Positions 52,622 to 61,079 of a DNA stretch of 64,000 bases are shown one piece after another. The DNA is taken from positions 62,001-126,000 of the forward strand of contig NZ_LSBB01000003.1 in the NCBI RefSeq assembly GCF_001584335.1. Direction: 5' to 3'. The stretch is from Bacillus atrophaeus. Its GTDB lineage: Bacteria; Bacillota; Bacilli; Bacillales; Bacillaceae. The translations under genes were made by a program, and so were the position numbers. The stretch's first letter is position 1. Every line of letters starts with the position of its first letter. The notes beneath the pieces were generated by a model. That model searched no databases, was not told where the DNA came from, and saw only the letters and a list, made by a program, of their open reading frames with translations.

Positions 52622-53770
52622 ATGTCATCTTTATTTATATACAATGAACAGCAGCGGCAATGGATAGAGAAAATAGGCCGGCTGGCAGATGAATTTGAAA
52701 AAACGGCAGCTTCTGATGACGAGCACGGACGATTTCCTATCGAAAAAATCCAAGTCTTGCGTGACTCGGGATACACGGCCTTGACGGTGCCAAAATCACA
52801 CGGCGGAACAGGAATATCGGTCTATGATATGCTGCTTTTCCAAGAACGGCTTGCACGTGGGGATGCTCCTTGCGCCCTCAGCATCGGCTGGCATGTTAGC
52901 GTGATGGGAGAGCTTGGCGAGGGAAACAGCTGGGACGAAGGCGTGTTTGCCTCTATCACGGAAGAAGTGAAACAGGGAGCAGTCATCAACAGAGCAGCGA
53001 CAGAGGCAAAAACGGGCAGCCCGACTAGAGGCGGACGGCCCGGCACAAATGCGGTGAAAAGAAATGGGAAATGGATTGTAAACGGAAGAAAGACCTTCAC
53101 CACGATGTCTCAGGCTTTGGATTACTTCTTAGTCACGGCTTGGGTGGAGGAAAAAGAAACGGTCGGTGTCTTTCTGATTCATAAGGATGAAGCAGGCGTG
53201 TCTATTGAAGAGACATGGGATATGGCTGCGATGCGGGCGACAGGGAGCCATGACCTTGTCCTGAAACAAGTCACCCTTGATGAAAATAAGCTGGTGGAAT
53301 CACTTTCGGGACCGCGGGGCAAAAAGCCGAACGGCTGGCTGCTCCATATCCCGGCCGTCTATCTCGGAATCGCTCAGGCAGCGAGAGACTATGCGGTCCG
53401 CTTTGCCTCTGAGTATTCGCCGAACAGCCTGAATGGTCCGATTAAAGAGGTGCCCGCAGTGAAGAAACGCATAGGTGAAATGGAGCTCGAATTGCTGAAT
53501 GCCAGACACTTTCTGTTCCGGGCTGCCCAACTGTATGATGATCCGGAGCGCCGTCCTTATTTGAAAAGCGAACTTGGCGCGGCGAAACACATCGTGACAA
53601 ACACAGCCATTTCTGTGGTAGATAAAGCCATGAGAATCGTCGGGGCAAAGAGCCTTGAACGAACGAATCCGCTGCAGCGCTATTATCGCGATGTTCGGGC
53701 CGGGCTGCATAATCCGCCGATGGACGATGCGGTCATACAAAAGTTAGCTTCAGAAGCATTTGACAAATAA
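52622..53770 (+). CDS. ydbM: Acyl-CoA dehydrogenase-like flavoprotein YdbM
   Basis: 382-residue acyl-CoA dehydrogenase-fold protein. The N-terminal helical domain runs to about residue 115, the FAD-binding middle strand domain contains GRKTFTTMSQALDYFLV (about residues 151-167) and MAAMRATGSHDLVL, and the C-terminal helical bundle ends RDVRAGLHNPPMDDAVIQKL. It resembles the DszC/SfnC-like and XiaF-type branch as much as classical fatty-acid enzymes, so the substrate is open. ATG 52622 follows GGAGGGATTGCCTG. It is a single gene. Confidence 0.86.
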   Translation: MSSLFIYNEQQRQWIEKIGRLADEFEKTAASDDEHGRFPIEKIQVLRDSGYTALTVPKSHGGTGISVYDMLLFQERLARGDAPCALSIGWHVSVMGELGEGNSWDEGVFASITEEVKQGAVINRAATEAKTGSPTRGGRPGTNAVKRNGKWIVNGRKTFTTMSQALDYFLVTAWVEEKETVGVFLIHKDEAGVSIEETWDMAAMRATGSHDLVLKQVTLDENKLVESLSGPRGKKPNGWLLHIPAVYLGIAQAARDYAVRFASEYSPNSLNGPIKEVPAVKKRIGEMELELLNARHFLFRAAQLYDDPERRPYLKSELGAAKHIVTNTAISVVDKAMRIVGAKSLERTNPLQRYYRDVRAGLHNPPMDDAVIQKLASEAFDK

Positions 53771-53776
53771 AGAAAT

Positions 53777-53812
53777 GAGCCTGGGGAGCACTTCATCCCA
53801 GGCTCTTTTTTT
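53777..53812 (+). terminator. Terminator of ydbM
   Basis: GAGCCTGGG (53777-53785) pairs with CCCAGGCTC (53797-53805), followed by seven Ts reaching the stop codon of convergent fbpB. Confidence 0.88.
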
Positions 53813-53957
53813 ATGTATTATTTTTCTCTTGAAGCTGTTTTTGATACTTACGGTCGATCCTGTCGTAAATGACGTTCATAAGCTCGGAACTGCGTATGAT
53901 CGCTTCTTTATTTTCCTGAACGAGCTGCTCATAAGTCTTTACTTTGCGTTTTGGCAT
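53811..53957 (-). CDS. fbpB: Fur-regulated basic protein FbpB
   Basis: 48-residue basic protein read from the minus strand (MPKRKVKTYEQLVQENKEAI start, KYQKQLQEKNNT end). In B. subtilis FbpB (YdbN) helps the small RNA FsrA to repress iron-rich enzymes under iron starvation, probably as an RNA chaperone-like cofactor. It starts 19 bases inside the end of fbpA, so the two are translationally coupled. The start has AAGGGTG seven bases ahead. The annotation rests on sequence, operon structure and the Fur box. Confidence 0.88.
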   Translation of the reverse strand: MPKRKVKTYEQLVQENKEAIIRSSELMNVIYDRIDRKYQKQLQEKNNT

Positions 53958-54118
53958 GATTCTGCACCCTTCTGGCATATTTTATATTCACTTTCTAATT
54001 CACCTAATGATAATTCATATAAATGACGCTCTGACTTTTTATATATACCGTTCTGAATCAGCATATGAATAAGCTGTTTTTTCCTTATTTCAATGGCATT
54101 TCTGATCTGAGGAGCCAT
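53939..54118 (-). CDS. fbpA: Fur-regulated protein FbpA
   Basis: 59-residue protein, MAPQIRNAIEIRKKQLIHML start and a CQKGAESCQNAK end, predicted mostly helical. In B. subtilis FbpA is encoded just ahead of FbpB and cooperates with FsrA in the iron-sparing response. ATG 54118 is preceded by TTGGAGG at somewhat long spacing (about 11 bases); an upstream TTG 54136 is in frame but lacks a ribosome site. A classical Fur box overlaps the transcription start. Together with fbpB it is an iron-starvation operon. Confidence 0.85.
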   Translation of the reverse strand: MAPQIRNAIEIRKKQLIHMLIQNGIYKKSERHLYELSLGELESEYKICQKGAESCQNAK

Positions 54119-54151
54119 AGTGTCATCAACCTCCAATCACACAAACGATAT

Positions 54152-54166
54152 TGATAATCATTATCA
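54152..54166. promoter_or_regulatory. Fur box of the fbpAB operon
   Basis: TGATAATCATTATCA is the perfect 7-1-7 Fur/PerR-family palindrome. It lies just downstream of the fbpA -10, over the transcription start. Confidence 0.92.
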
Positions 54167-54175
54167 ATTAAGGTT

Positions 54176-54204
54176 AGTATACAATTTTTAAAAACATATG
54201 TAAA
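54176..54204 (-). promoter_or_regulatory. Sigma-A promoter of fbpAB
   Basis: On the minus strand TTTACA (complement of 54199-54204), 17 bases, TATACT (complement of 54176-54181). Confidence 0.75.
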
Positions 54205-54223
54205 GGTGTCTGTCAACAAAATT

Positions 54224-54253
54224 TTGACAATTTGTTTACAGAGAGAGTATTAT
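54224..54253 (+). promoter_or_regulatory. Probable promoter of ydbO
   Basis: A perfect TTGACA (54224-54229) and TATTAT (54248-54253) with an 18-base spacer point toward ydbO, giving a leader of roughly 140 bases. The leader has a small CTGTCG/CGACAAG hairpin near 54321-54338. No known operator was recognised. Confidence 0.55.
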
Positions 54254-54402
54254 GGCCGCTATTCGACAATCTCAAAGTTTCCCGGGCAATAATTTGACAT
54301 ATTTCTCTTCTTTAAAAATCCTGTCGATAGCGACAAGAATAGAAATTGCTTATTTTAAGTGTTTTTATCCATACTATGTTATAGAATGGAGGCTGATTTG
54401 CG

Positions 54403-55275
54403 GTGGATCGAACGGATAATTTAAAAAGAGGGGAAAAAGGGGCGATCATTAACATTGCGGCCTACATAACACTTGCAGTGATAAAGCTGATCATCGGCAC
54501 TCTATATCATTCCGAAGCGCTTCGTGCAGACGGATTAAACAACGGAACGGATATCGTTGCATCGCTTGCGGTTTTGATCGGCCTGCGAATCTCCCAAAGG
54601 CCTGCAGACAGTGATCATCCATACGGCCATTATCGCGCTGAAACAATTTCCTCGCTTATTGCGTCTTTTATTATGATGGCTGTCGGAATTGAAGTCCTTA
54701 TTGGGGGAGGAAAGTCAATTGTAAGCGGGACGACCGAAACACCGAGCATGATAGCTGCATGGACTGCTTTGGGAGGGGCTGCGGTGATGTACAGCATGTA
54801 TATGTACAATAAACGGCTGGCCGCCAGTATTAAAAGCCAAGCGCTTTTGGCTGCGGCAAAAGACAGCAGATCAGACGCTTTCGTAAGTGCAGGAGCGTTT
54901 GTAGGTGTCATATCCGCCCAGCTGCATCTGCCGTGGATTGATCCTGTGACGGCATTTATTATCGGGATCATCATCTGTAAGACCGCATGGGATATATTCA
55001 AAGAGGCATCCCACTCATTAACCGACGGATTTTATCTGAAGGATCTAGAGCCTTACAAACTGACCGTCAGCAAAGTGAAAACCGTGAACCGTTTAAAGGA
55101 TGTAAGAGCGAGGTATCTCGGCAGCGCGGTCCATATTGAAATGGTGATTACAGTTGATCCGAAGTTGTCTGTGGAAGAAGGACATAACGTGGCTGATGAA
55201 GTAGAAAATGCAATAAAAAATGAACATGATGTCACTCATGTTCATGTTCATGTAGAGCCCGACGACATAAAATAA
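54403..55275 (+). CDS. ydbO: Cation diffusion facilitator (CDF) efflux protein YdbO
   Basis: 290-residue CDF-family metal exporter with six membrane helices. The metal-binding motifs are DGLNNGTD (about residues 44-51; HSEALRADGLNN in full) and the TM5 SRSDAFVS segment, preceded by SDHPYGHYRAE (about residues 70-80). The cytoplasmic C-terminal domain ends in the His-rich VTHVHVHVEPDD. The metal is not fixed by the sequence; Mn, Zn and Fe are possible. GTG 54403 follows ATGGAGG. It is convergent with ydbP, 14 bases away. Confidence 0.88.
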   Translation: MDRTDNLKRGEKGAIINIAAYITLAVIKLIIGTLYHSEALRADGLNNGTDIVASLAVLIGLRISQRPADSDHPYGHYRAETISSLIASFIMMAVGIEVLIGGGKSIVSGTTETPSMIAAWTALGGAAVMYSMYMYNKRLAASIKSQALLAAAKDSRSDAFVSAGAFVGVISAQLHLPWIDPVTAFIIGIIICKTAWDIFKEASHSLTDGFYLKDLEPYKLTVSKVKTVNRLKDVRARYLGSAVHIEMVITVDPKLSVEEGHNVADEVENAIKNEHDVTHVHVHVEPDDIK

Positions 55276-55289
55276 GCCTGTTTACCGAA

Positions 55290-55610
55290 TTAGCTTATAT
55301 GTTCAGATAAGAACTCAGTTACTTCCTCTGGTGATTTCGCATTTGCGCTGTGAAGGTGGCCTGTTTTTTCTCCGTTTTTGAAAACTAGCAGGCTTGGAAT
55401 ACCCATGACCTGATATGTTTCGGCAAGCTCCGGAAGCTCGTCTTTATTCAGTTCATACCAATCATTTTGATTATAGGCTTCCAAAATGTCGCCGATGAAC
55501 ATATTCATGCGTGTGCAATCAGGGCACCAGTCAGCGTAAAATTTGATAATAATTTCTTTATCAGATTGAATAAGTTCATTAAATTGTTCTTTTGTTGTGA
55601 TTTTTTTCAT
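55290..55610 (-). CDS. ydbP: Thioredoxin-like protein YdbP
   Basis: 106-residue thioredoxin fold. The active site is W28-C29-P30-D31-C32 in FYADWCPDCTRM, an acidic version of the usual WCGPC. The cis-proline segment is QVMGIPSLLVFKNGEK (about residues 68-83). There is no signal peptide, so it acts in the cytosol, as a reductant or in detoxification of oxidised thiols. The substrate is unknown. ATG 55610 follows AAAGGAGATG. It lies divergent from ddl. Confidence 0.9.
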   Translation of the reverse strand: MKKITTKEQFNELIQSDKEIIIKFYADWCPDCTRMNMFIGDILEAYNQNDWYELNKDELPELAETYQVMGIPSLLVFKNGEKTGHLHSANAKSPEEVTEFLSEHIS

Positions 55611-55764
55611 ATGTCACATCTCCTTTTCAATGCCATTTTAATATAAAATAAAAAGGAATTACATACAAATGCTTTTACCTTCGTATCGGCCCAAAAATAA
55701 TTAGATCATTTTCTTATGAAAATGATAAGATAGTAAAGATGAATTGTAGTGGGGGGAATATCCA

Positions 55765-56850
55765 TTGAAAACAAGTCTAGGATTGGTGTACGGCGGCAAG
55801 TCAGCCGAGCATAACGTTTCGCTGCAGACAGCTTTGGCTGTAACAAAAGCGCTAAATACTGAGAAGTTTGATATACATCCGATTTATATTACGGAAGAAG
55901 GCGAGTGGCAAAGAGGGGCGCGCTTAACAGAGCCGGTCTCTAATGTGAAAATGCTCCAGCTCGAACAAAACGGGAGCTCTTTTTCCCCGGCAGCTTTGAA
56001 TAAAGAAATGTTCCCGGGAGATTCTTCGAAAGAAAACGAAGCGATTGATGTCGTGTTTCCGCTATTGCATGGTCCAAATGGAGAAGACGGCACAATCCAA
56101 GGGCTGCTTGAACTATTAAATATTCCTTATGTCGGTAACGGAGTGCTCGCTTCTTCTGCGGGTATGGATAAAGTTGTGATGAAACACTTATTTGCCCAAG
56201 CAGGCCTTTCTCAAGCTAAGTATGCGGCTTTCCTTAAAAAAGATTGGAGCCGTTCTTCTGAGGAATGCTGTGAACAAGTTGAAAAGGAACTGGGCTATCC
56301 ATGCTTTGTGAAACCGGCGAACCTGGGTTCAAGCGTCGGAATCAGCAAGTGCCGCAGCCGTGAAGAATTGGAAAAAGCGTTTGAGCTTGCGTTCCAATAT
56401 GACCGCAAAGTAGTGGTGGAAGAAGGCGTCATCGGCCGGGAAATTGAAATCGGCGTTCTCGGAAACGATGAACCGAAATGCTCCGTTGTCGGAGAAATCG
56501 CACCTAAAACTGATTTCTATGATTATAAAGCGAAATACGAGGACGGAGACACCGATCTTATCATTCCGGCGGAAGTGACGGATGATCAATACGCTAAAAT
56601 CAGTGACATGGCGATCAAAGCTTTCAAAGCAATTGACGGATCAGGCCTTGTCAGAGCGGACTTTTTCCTGACAGCTGACGGCGAAGTGCTGATCAATGAA
56701 GTAAACACGATGCCGGGCTTCACGCCATTCAGCATGTTCCCGCTTCTCTGGAAAGAAGCAGGCATTGAATACGCCGACTTAATTGAACAGCTTGTTGATC
56801 TGGCAAAGGAACGGCATGCAGAAAAACAATTGATTAAACATACATGTTAA
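55765..56850 (+). CDS. ddl: D-alanine--D-alanine ligase
   Basis: 361-residue ATP-grasp ligase that joins two D-alanines for the cell-wall precursor. The N-terminal [15 protein letters not shown], the ATP-grasp region with [13 protein letters not shown] (about residues 188-200), [13 protein letters not shown] strand, RADFFLT and [19 protein letters not shown] (about residues 312-330) are intact. The Lys-rich end ([13 protein letters not shown]) is a few residues longer than usual. TTG 55765 is the likely start after GGGGGG. murF follows with an intervening hairpin, so both serve UDP-MurNAc-pentapeptide assembly. Confidence 0.95.
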   Translation: MKTSLGLVYGGKSAEHNVSLQTALAVTKALNTEKFDIHPIYITEEGEWQRGARLTEPVSNVKMLQLEQNGSSFSPAALNKEMFPGDSSKENEAIDVVFPLLHGPNGEDGTIQGLLELLNIPYVGNGVLASSAGMDKVVMKHLFAQAGLSQAKYAAFLKKDWSRSSEECCEQVEKELGYPCFVKPANLGSSVGISKCRSREELEKAFELAFQYDRKVVVEEGVIGREIEIGVLGNDEPKCSVVGEIAPKTDFYDYKAKYEDGDTDLIIPAEVTDDQYAKISDMAIKAFKAIDGSGLVRADFFLTADGEVLINEVNTMPGFTPFSMFPLLWKEAGIEYADLIEQLVDLAKERHAEKQLIKHTC

Positions 56851-56859
56851 TACACCAAG

Positions 56860-56888
56860 GACACTGCCAGTCATAAGCAGTGTCTTTT
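56860..56888 (+). terminator. Hairpin between ddl and murF
   Basis: GACACTGC (56860-56867) pairs with GCAGTGTC (56877-56884), followed by four Ts. It probably lowers rather than abolishes read-through from ddl into murF. Confidence 0.65.
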
Positions 56889-56930
56889 CCCGTACTGAAG
56901 AAAAATTTTAAAGAAAGAGAGGTGCCCCAT

Positions 56931-58298
56931 TTGATTAAGCGAACAGCAAAGAAAATCGCAGAAATGGTCAAAGGCACACTGACAGATCCCACATATGAAA
57001 ATATAGTGATTCAAGGAGTAGCAACTGATACGAGAAAGCTTGAAAAAAACCAGCTTTTCATTCCGCTGACAGGAGAGAATTTCAACGGGCATACATTTGT
57101 CGGGCAGGCATTTGAGAATGGCGTATCCGCTGTGCTTTGGAATAAATCTGAACCGAATCCGCCTCAAGATCAGGCTGTCATTCTTGTGGATGATACGCTG
57201 GCAGCGCTTCAGGAGCTCTCAAAAGCGTACTTACAAGAGCTCGGCACACGTGTCATCGGCGTAACAGGCAGCAACGGTAAAACAACGACAAAGGATATGC
57301 TCCACGCTGTGCTGCAAACGCAATTCCGTGTTCATAAAACAGAAGGAAACTTTAACAACCATATCGGCCTGCCGCTGACCGTTCTTTCTATGCCGGAAGA
57401 TAATGAAGTCGCGGTACTTGAAATGGGAATGAGCGGAAAAGGAGAAATCGACCTCCTCACTCGTCTGGCTAATCCGGAAGCTGCGGTGATAACCAACATC
57501 GGCGAATCGCATATGCAAGATTTAGGATCGAGGGAAGGCATTGCGGAAGCGAAGCTTGAAATTACCAATGGCCTAAAAAAAGACGGCATCCTTATTTATA
57601 TCGGGGATGAACCGCTCTTAAACAAGAGAAGCTACAGCTGCCGTACGAAAACCTTCGGAGCGGATGAAGGCAACGATTATCAGCTGGAGGACGTAAAACA
57701 AACGGAAGACGGAACACATTTCAGCATAAAAGGGATAGACAAGACATTCTTTATCCCGGTACTCGGAAAGCACAATGTGTTAAATGCAATCGCTGCCTTT
57801 GCCGCGGGTATTCACTTTGGAATCACGGTTGAAAATGCTGCGAAAGGATTAAGCGGGCTGAAAGTAACCGGAATGAGGCTGGAACTGCTGAAAAGCGAGA
57901 GCGGCGTTTCCATTATTAACGATGCCTATAACGCAAGTCCGACCTCTATGAAGGCTGCAATTGAGCTGATAGAAAGCATGGAAGGCTATGGCAAAAAAAT
58001 GCTTGTGCTTGGAGATATGCTTGAACTCGGCGATCTTGAACAAGAATTCCATACAGAGTGCGGCGCCGTGATAAATCCGGCGGCGATTGACTATGTTTTT
58101 ACGTACGGAAAGCTTGGCGCCTTCATCGCAGCGGGAGCGCACCGGCATTTTGACCAAGAGCGCGTCAGCCATTTCAATGATAAAGCAGAATTGTTGCAAG
58201 CCGTTGCCGAAAAGGCTGAAAAAGGAGATTTAATCCTGTTTAAAGCATCCAGAGGTATGAAGCTTGAAGAAATCGTTAAAGATTTAATGAAGGGCTGA
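56931..58298 (+). CDS. murF: UDP-N-acetylmuramoyl-tripeptide--D-alanyl-D-alanine ligase
   Basis: 455-residue Mur ligase that adds D-Ala-D-Ala to UDP-MurNAc-tripeptide with ATP in the cytosol. The P-loop GVTGSNGKTTTKDML lies near residues 106-120, the HNVLNAIAAFAAG block near 280-292, the NDAYNASPTSMKAAIE block near 323-338, and the C-terminal KASRGMKLEEI. The frame runs back to 56880, but GAGAGGTG is spaced for TTG 56931, which matches the B. subtilis length. It sits beside ddl, its functional partner. Confidence 0.94.
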   Translation: MIKRTAKKIAEMVKGTLTDPTYENIVIQGVATDTRKLEKNQLFIPLTGENFNGHTFVGQAFENGVSAVLWNKSEPNPPQDQAVILVDDTLAALQELSKAYLQELGTRVIGVTGSNGKTTTKDMLHAVLQTQFRVHKTEGNFNNHIGLPLTVLSMPEDNEVAVLEMGMSGKGEIDLLTRLANPEAAVITNIGESHMQDLGSREGIAEAKLEITNGLKKDGILIYIGDEPLLNKRSYSCRTKTFGADEGNDYQLEDVKQTEDGTHFSIKGIDKTFFIPVLGKHNVLNAIAAFAAGIHFGITVENAAKGLSGLKVTGMRLELLKSESGVSIINDAYNASPTSMKAAIELIESMEGYGKKMLVLGDMLELGDLEQEFHTECGAVINPAAIDYVFTYGKLGAFIAAGAHRHFDQERVSHFNDKAELLQAVAEKAEKGDLILFKASRGMKLEEIVKDLMKG

Positions 58299-58303
58299 AA
58301 AAG

Positions 58304-58328
58304 GTTTAACCGTTCTCAACTTGGGTAT
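58304..58328 (+). promoter_or_regulatory. Perfect sigma-B promoter after murF
   Basis: GTTTAA (58304-58309), 13 bases, GGGTAT (58323-58328): every position matches the sigma-B consensus. It points at the small gene at 58485 with a leader of about 150 bases. A weaker sigma-A-like TGTCAG-N17-TACAAT lies closer, at about 58434-58461. Confidence 0.8.
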
Positions 58329-58484
58329 TATAAAAACCAGAGAATTTCCTGAAGCTATAAAAGAAAAAACGCCGCACGCTTCATAAAATAAAATAAAAGT
58401 GCAGAAACTAATAATGGTTCACTTGAAATAAACCTGTCAGACCATCTGCGGCTGTGATACAATTTATGAAAAGGCGGGATGGAA

Positions 58485-58829
58485 TTGATAAATTATGATG
58501 GGCGCATTTTTATTGGTGTTCATGTTTCTGAAGACGGTGAAGTGTCCGGCGAAACTGTCTTCCACTACAAGCAGGACGGCATTATTTTGTCGGGGACTTA
58601 CGCCGGGGGCGGCATTATTTCAGGAGTTCTTGTAGGAACTGTGAAAAAAGATGACACGCTGCATTTCAGATACCATCATGTAAATGCTGGGGGCAAACTG
58701 GAAAGCGGTGAATGTGTTTCTTCTCCGCAGGTGGGGGAAGACGGCAGGGTCCTCCTTCATGAAGAATGGCAGATGATGGACGGACAAAAGAGCAAAGGCA
58801 GCTCCGTTGTCGAAGAAATCGAAAGCTGA
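58485..58829 (+). CDS. Small beta-rich protein, probable stress gene
   Basis: 114-residue protein made of short beta strands with many Gly turns (INYDGRIFIGVHVSEDGEVS, then ILSGTYAGGGIISGVLVGTV, HEEWQMMDG). It resembles the small N-acetylglutamate-synthase-like/lipocalin-type proteins seen in Firmicutes. The function is unknown. ATG 58479 is in frame but overlaps the GGCGGG ribosome site, so TTG 58485 is the better start. A perfect sigma-B promoter lies upstream, suggesting a general stress role. I do not know a counterpart between murF and cshA in B. subtilis 168. Confidence 0.7.
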   Translation: MINYDGRIFIGVHVSEDGEVSGETVFHYKQDGIILSGTYAGGGIISGVLVGTVKKDDTLHFRYHHVNAGGKLESGECVSSPQVGEDGRVLLHEEWQMMDGQKSKGSSVVEEIES

Positions 58830-58913
58830 TCCATTTCTCCCCTTATTGAAAAACACATAGTGTAATGGTAAGATAAAACGTAAAGTAATTCGGGCTTTGT
58901 ATACGTATGGATC

Positions 58914-58941
58914 CTGTCCTTTAGTATGAAGGGCAGTTTTT
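58914..58941 (+). terminator. Hairpin with T run in the cshA leader (possible attenuator)
   Basis: CTGTCCTT (58914-58921) pairs with AAGGGCAG (58929-58936), with five Ts after it. It lies 110 bases after the small stress gene and only about 50 bases before the cshA start. It can terminate upstream transcripts or attenuate cshA. Confidence 0.6.
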
Positions 58942-58993
58942 AGTGGTAAATCACGACATTACTGAAACAGCAATTAGAAGGAGTTTGAATAAT

Positions 58994-60484
58994 TTGACTA
59001 TAACGTTTCAAGATTTTCAATTAAGTTCTGATCTCATGAAAGCTATAAATCGCTTGGGATTCGAAGAAGCAACACCGATTCAGGCAGAAACGATTCCGCT
59101 CGGACTTCAGCATAAAGATGTCATTGGACAAGCGCAAACAGGTACAGGTAAGACAGCTGCGTTTGGTATACCCCTTGTTGAGAAAATTAACCCCGAGTCT
59201 CCTAATATCCAAGCAATTGTAATCGCGCCAACACGTGAATTAGCTATTCAAGTATCTGAAGAATTATATAAAATCGGACAAGATAAACGTGCGAAAGTTC
59301 TTCCTATTTACGGCGGACAGGATATTGGACGACAAATCCGTGCGTTAAAGAAAAACCCGCATATCATTGTCGGTACACCGGGGCGTCTTCTTGACCACAT
59401 CAACCGCCGCACACTGCGTCTGAACAACGTAAACACAGTTGTTATGGATGAAGCGGATGAAATGCTTAACATGGGATTCATCGAGGATATCGAATCTATT
59501 CTTTCCAATGTTCCTAGTGAGCATCAAACGTTGCTTTTCTCTGCTACAATGCCTGCGCCGATCAAACGGATCGCAGAACGCTTCATGACAAATCCGGAGC
59601 ATGTAAAAGTAAAAGCAAAAGAAATGACGGTTTCAAACATCCAGCAGTTCTACTTGGAAGTGCATGAACGTAAAAAATTCGATACGTTGACTCGTTTGCT
59701 TGACATCCAGTCTCCTGAACTTGCGATCGTTTTCGGCCGCACAAAACGCCGCGTTGACGAATTGACTGAAGCTTTGAACCTTCGCGGATACACGGCTGAA
59801 GGAATTCACGGCGACTTGACGCAAGCTAAACGTATGGTTGCGCTCCGTAAGTTTAAACAAGGTGCGATTGAAGTTCTTGTGGCGACTGACGTAGCTGCCC
59901 GCGGACTTGATATCTCAGGTGTAACTCACGTATATAACTTTGACGTGCCTCAAGATCCGGAAAGCTATGTTCACCGTATCGGAAGAACAGGCCGCGCAGG
60001 AAAAACAGGTATGGCGATGACATTTATCACACCGCGTGAAAAAGACATGCTTCGTGCAATTGAGCAAACAACGAAGCGTAAAATGGACCGCATGAAAGAG
60101 CCTACACTTGATGAAGCAATTGAAGGACAGCAGCAGGTTACTGTTGACCGCCTTCGCACGATCATCAGTGAAAACAACTTGAACTTCTACATGACTGCTG
60201 CAGCAGAGCTGTTAGAAGATCATGACGCAGTGACAGTTGTGGCAGCGGCAATTAAAATGTCCACGAAAGAGCCTGATGATACACCGGTTCGCCTTACAGA
60301 CGAAGCACCGATGGTAGGCAAACGCCATAGAAACCACCGCTCTTCAAAAAGAAGAGATGGCGGCGGACAAGGCGGCGGCTATCGCGGAAAATCAAAAAGC
60401 AACAGCCGTTCTTCCTATGATAAAAAACGTTCGTCTAACGACCGACGTCCTTCAGGGGAAAGACGCCAGAAAAAATCATATTAA
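58994..60484 (+). CDS. cshA: DEAD-box RNA helicase CshA
   Basis: 496-residue DEAD-box helicase with a Q motif (FEEATPIQ), Walker A AQTGTGKT (about residues 43-50), PTRELA, D-E-A-D (about 152-155), SAT, and the C-terminal motifs [10 protein letters not shown] and HRIGRTGR. A basic, Gly/Arg/Ser-rich tail (about residues 435-496) binds RNA. In B. subtilis CshA works in the degradosome and in ribosome biogenesis in the cold. The frame reaches back to 58943, but AGAAGGAG favours TTG 58994. Strong terminator after it. Confidence 0.95.
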   Translation: MTITFQDFQLSSDLMKAINRLGFEEATPIQAETIPLGLQHKDVIGQAQTGTGKTAAFGIPLVEKINPESPNIQAIVIAPTRELAIQVSEELYKIGQDKRAKVLPIYGGQDIGRQIRALKKNPHIIVGTPGRLLDHINRRTLRLNNVNTVVMDEADEMLNMGFIEDIESILSNVPSEHQTLLFSATMPAPIKRIAERFMTNPEHVKVKAKEMTVSNIQQFYLEVHERKKFDTLTRLLDIQSPELAIVFGRTKRRVDELTEALNLRGYTAEGIHGDLTQAKRMVALRKFKQGAIEVLVATDVAARGLDISGVTHVYNFDVPQDPESYVHRIGRTGRAGKTGMAMTFITPREKDMLRAIEQTTKRKMDRMKEPTLDEAIEGQQQVTVDRLRTIISENNLNFYMTAAAELLEDHDAVTVVAAAIKMSTKEPDDTPVRLTDEAPMVGKRHRNHRSSKRRDGGGQGGGYRGKSKSNSRSSYDKKRSSNDRRPSGERRQKKSY

Positions 60485-60493
60485 TAAAAAAAG

Positions 60494-60523
60494 AAGCGAA
60501 TCCATTTGATGGATTCGCTTTTT
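60494..60523 (+). terminator. Terminator of cshA
   Basis: AAGCGAATCC (60494-60503) pairs with GGATTCGCTT (60511-60520), followed by Ts. Confidence 0.88.
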
Positions 60524-60536
60524 GTATGCCGCAAAA

Positions 60537-60562
60537 TGAAACTTTTCTTTGATAAAAACGTA
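60537..60562 (+). promoter_or_regulatory. Sigma-W promoter of ydbST
   Basis: TGAAAC (60537-60542), 16 bases, CGTA (60559-60562): a perfect sigma-W promoter. ydbS and ydbT are known members of the sigma-W antibiosis regulon. Confidence 0.9.
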
Positions 60563-60599
60563 TTTGTATGTATGATAAAGAAAACGGGAGGTTGGTATT

Positions 60600-61079
60600 T
60601 TGAGAGGGCAGCCCAAAAATCAAATCAGTCCAAACGGATTAAAAGTTTGGAGATTTCAAGAAATCATTGTATCCGCTGTTTGTTTACTTATCGTTATAGC
60701 GGTTGCCGTACTAAGCTATTACTTTCACTGGCCATATTGGATAACCGGAGTGCTAGCTGTTTTGTTGGTTCTGGAATCAGTGCTCACCATTGTGTTTATT
60801 CCGAAAATCCGGCACAGAGTGTGGCGTTATGAAGTTCATGAAAATGAAATTGATATACAGTCAGGCATCTTTGTGGTCACACGTGTCATTGTGCCGATGG
60901 TCAGGGTGCAGCATGTGGATACCTCACAAGGACCGCTTTTGAGGAAGTATAATCTGGCCACAGTCAAAATCTCCACAGCCGCCACCACTCATTCCATTCC
61001 CGCACTCGAAATGGAAGAAGCGGACCGGTTAAGAGATTCGATTTCGCGTTTGGCGAGGGTGACTGAAGATGATGTCTGA
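60600..61079 (+). CDS. ydbS: Bacterial PH-domain membrane protein YdbS
   Basis: 159-residue protein with two membrane helices (about residues 22-40 and 47-65) followed by one bPH2 domain (YDUF304: VWRYEVHENEIDIQSGIFVV, then MVRVQHVDTSQGPLLRKY). It works with YdbT; in B. subtilis the pair gives protection against antimicrobial compounds made by related Bacilli (reported for B. amyloliquefaciens extracts). TTG 60600 follows GGGAGG. It overlaps ydbT by 11 bases, so the two are translated together. Confidence 0.9.
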   Translation: MRGQPKNQISPNGLKVWRFQEIIVSAVCLLIVIAVAVLSYYFHWPYWITGVLAVLLVLESVLTIVFIPKIRHRVWRYEVHENEIDIQSGIFVVTRVIVPMVRVQHVDTSQGPLLRKYNLATVKISTAATTHSIPALEMEEADRLRDSISRLARVTEDDV

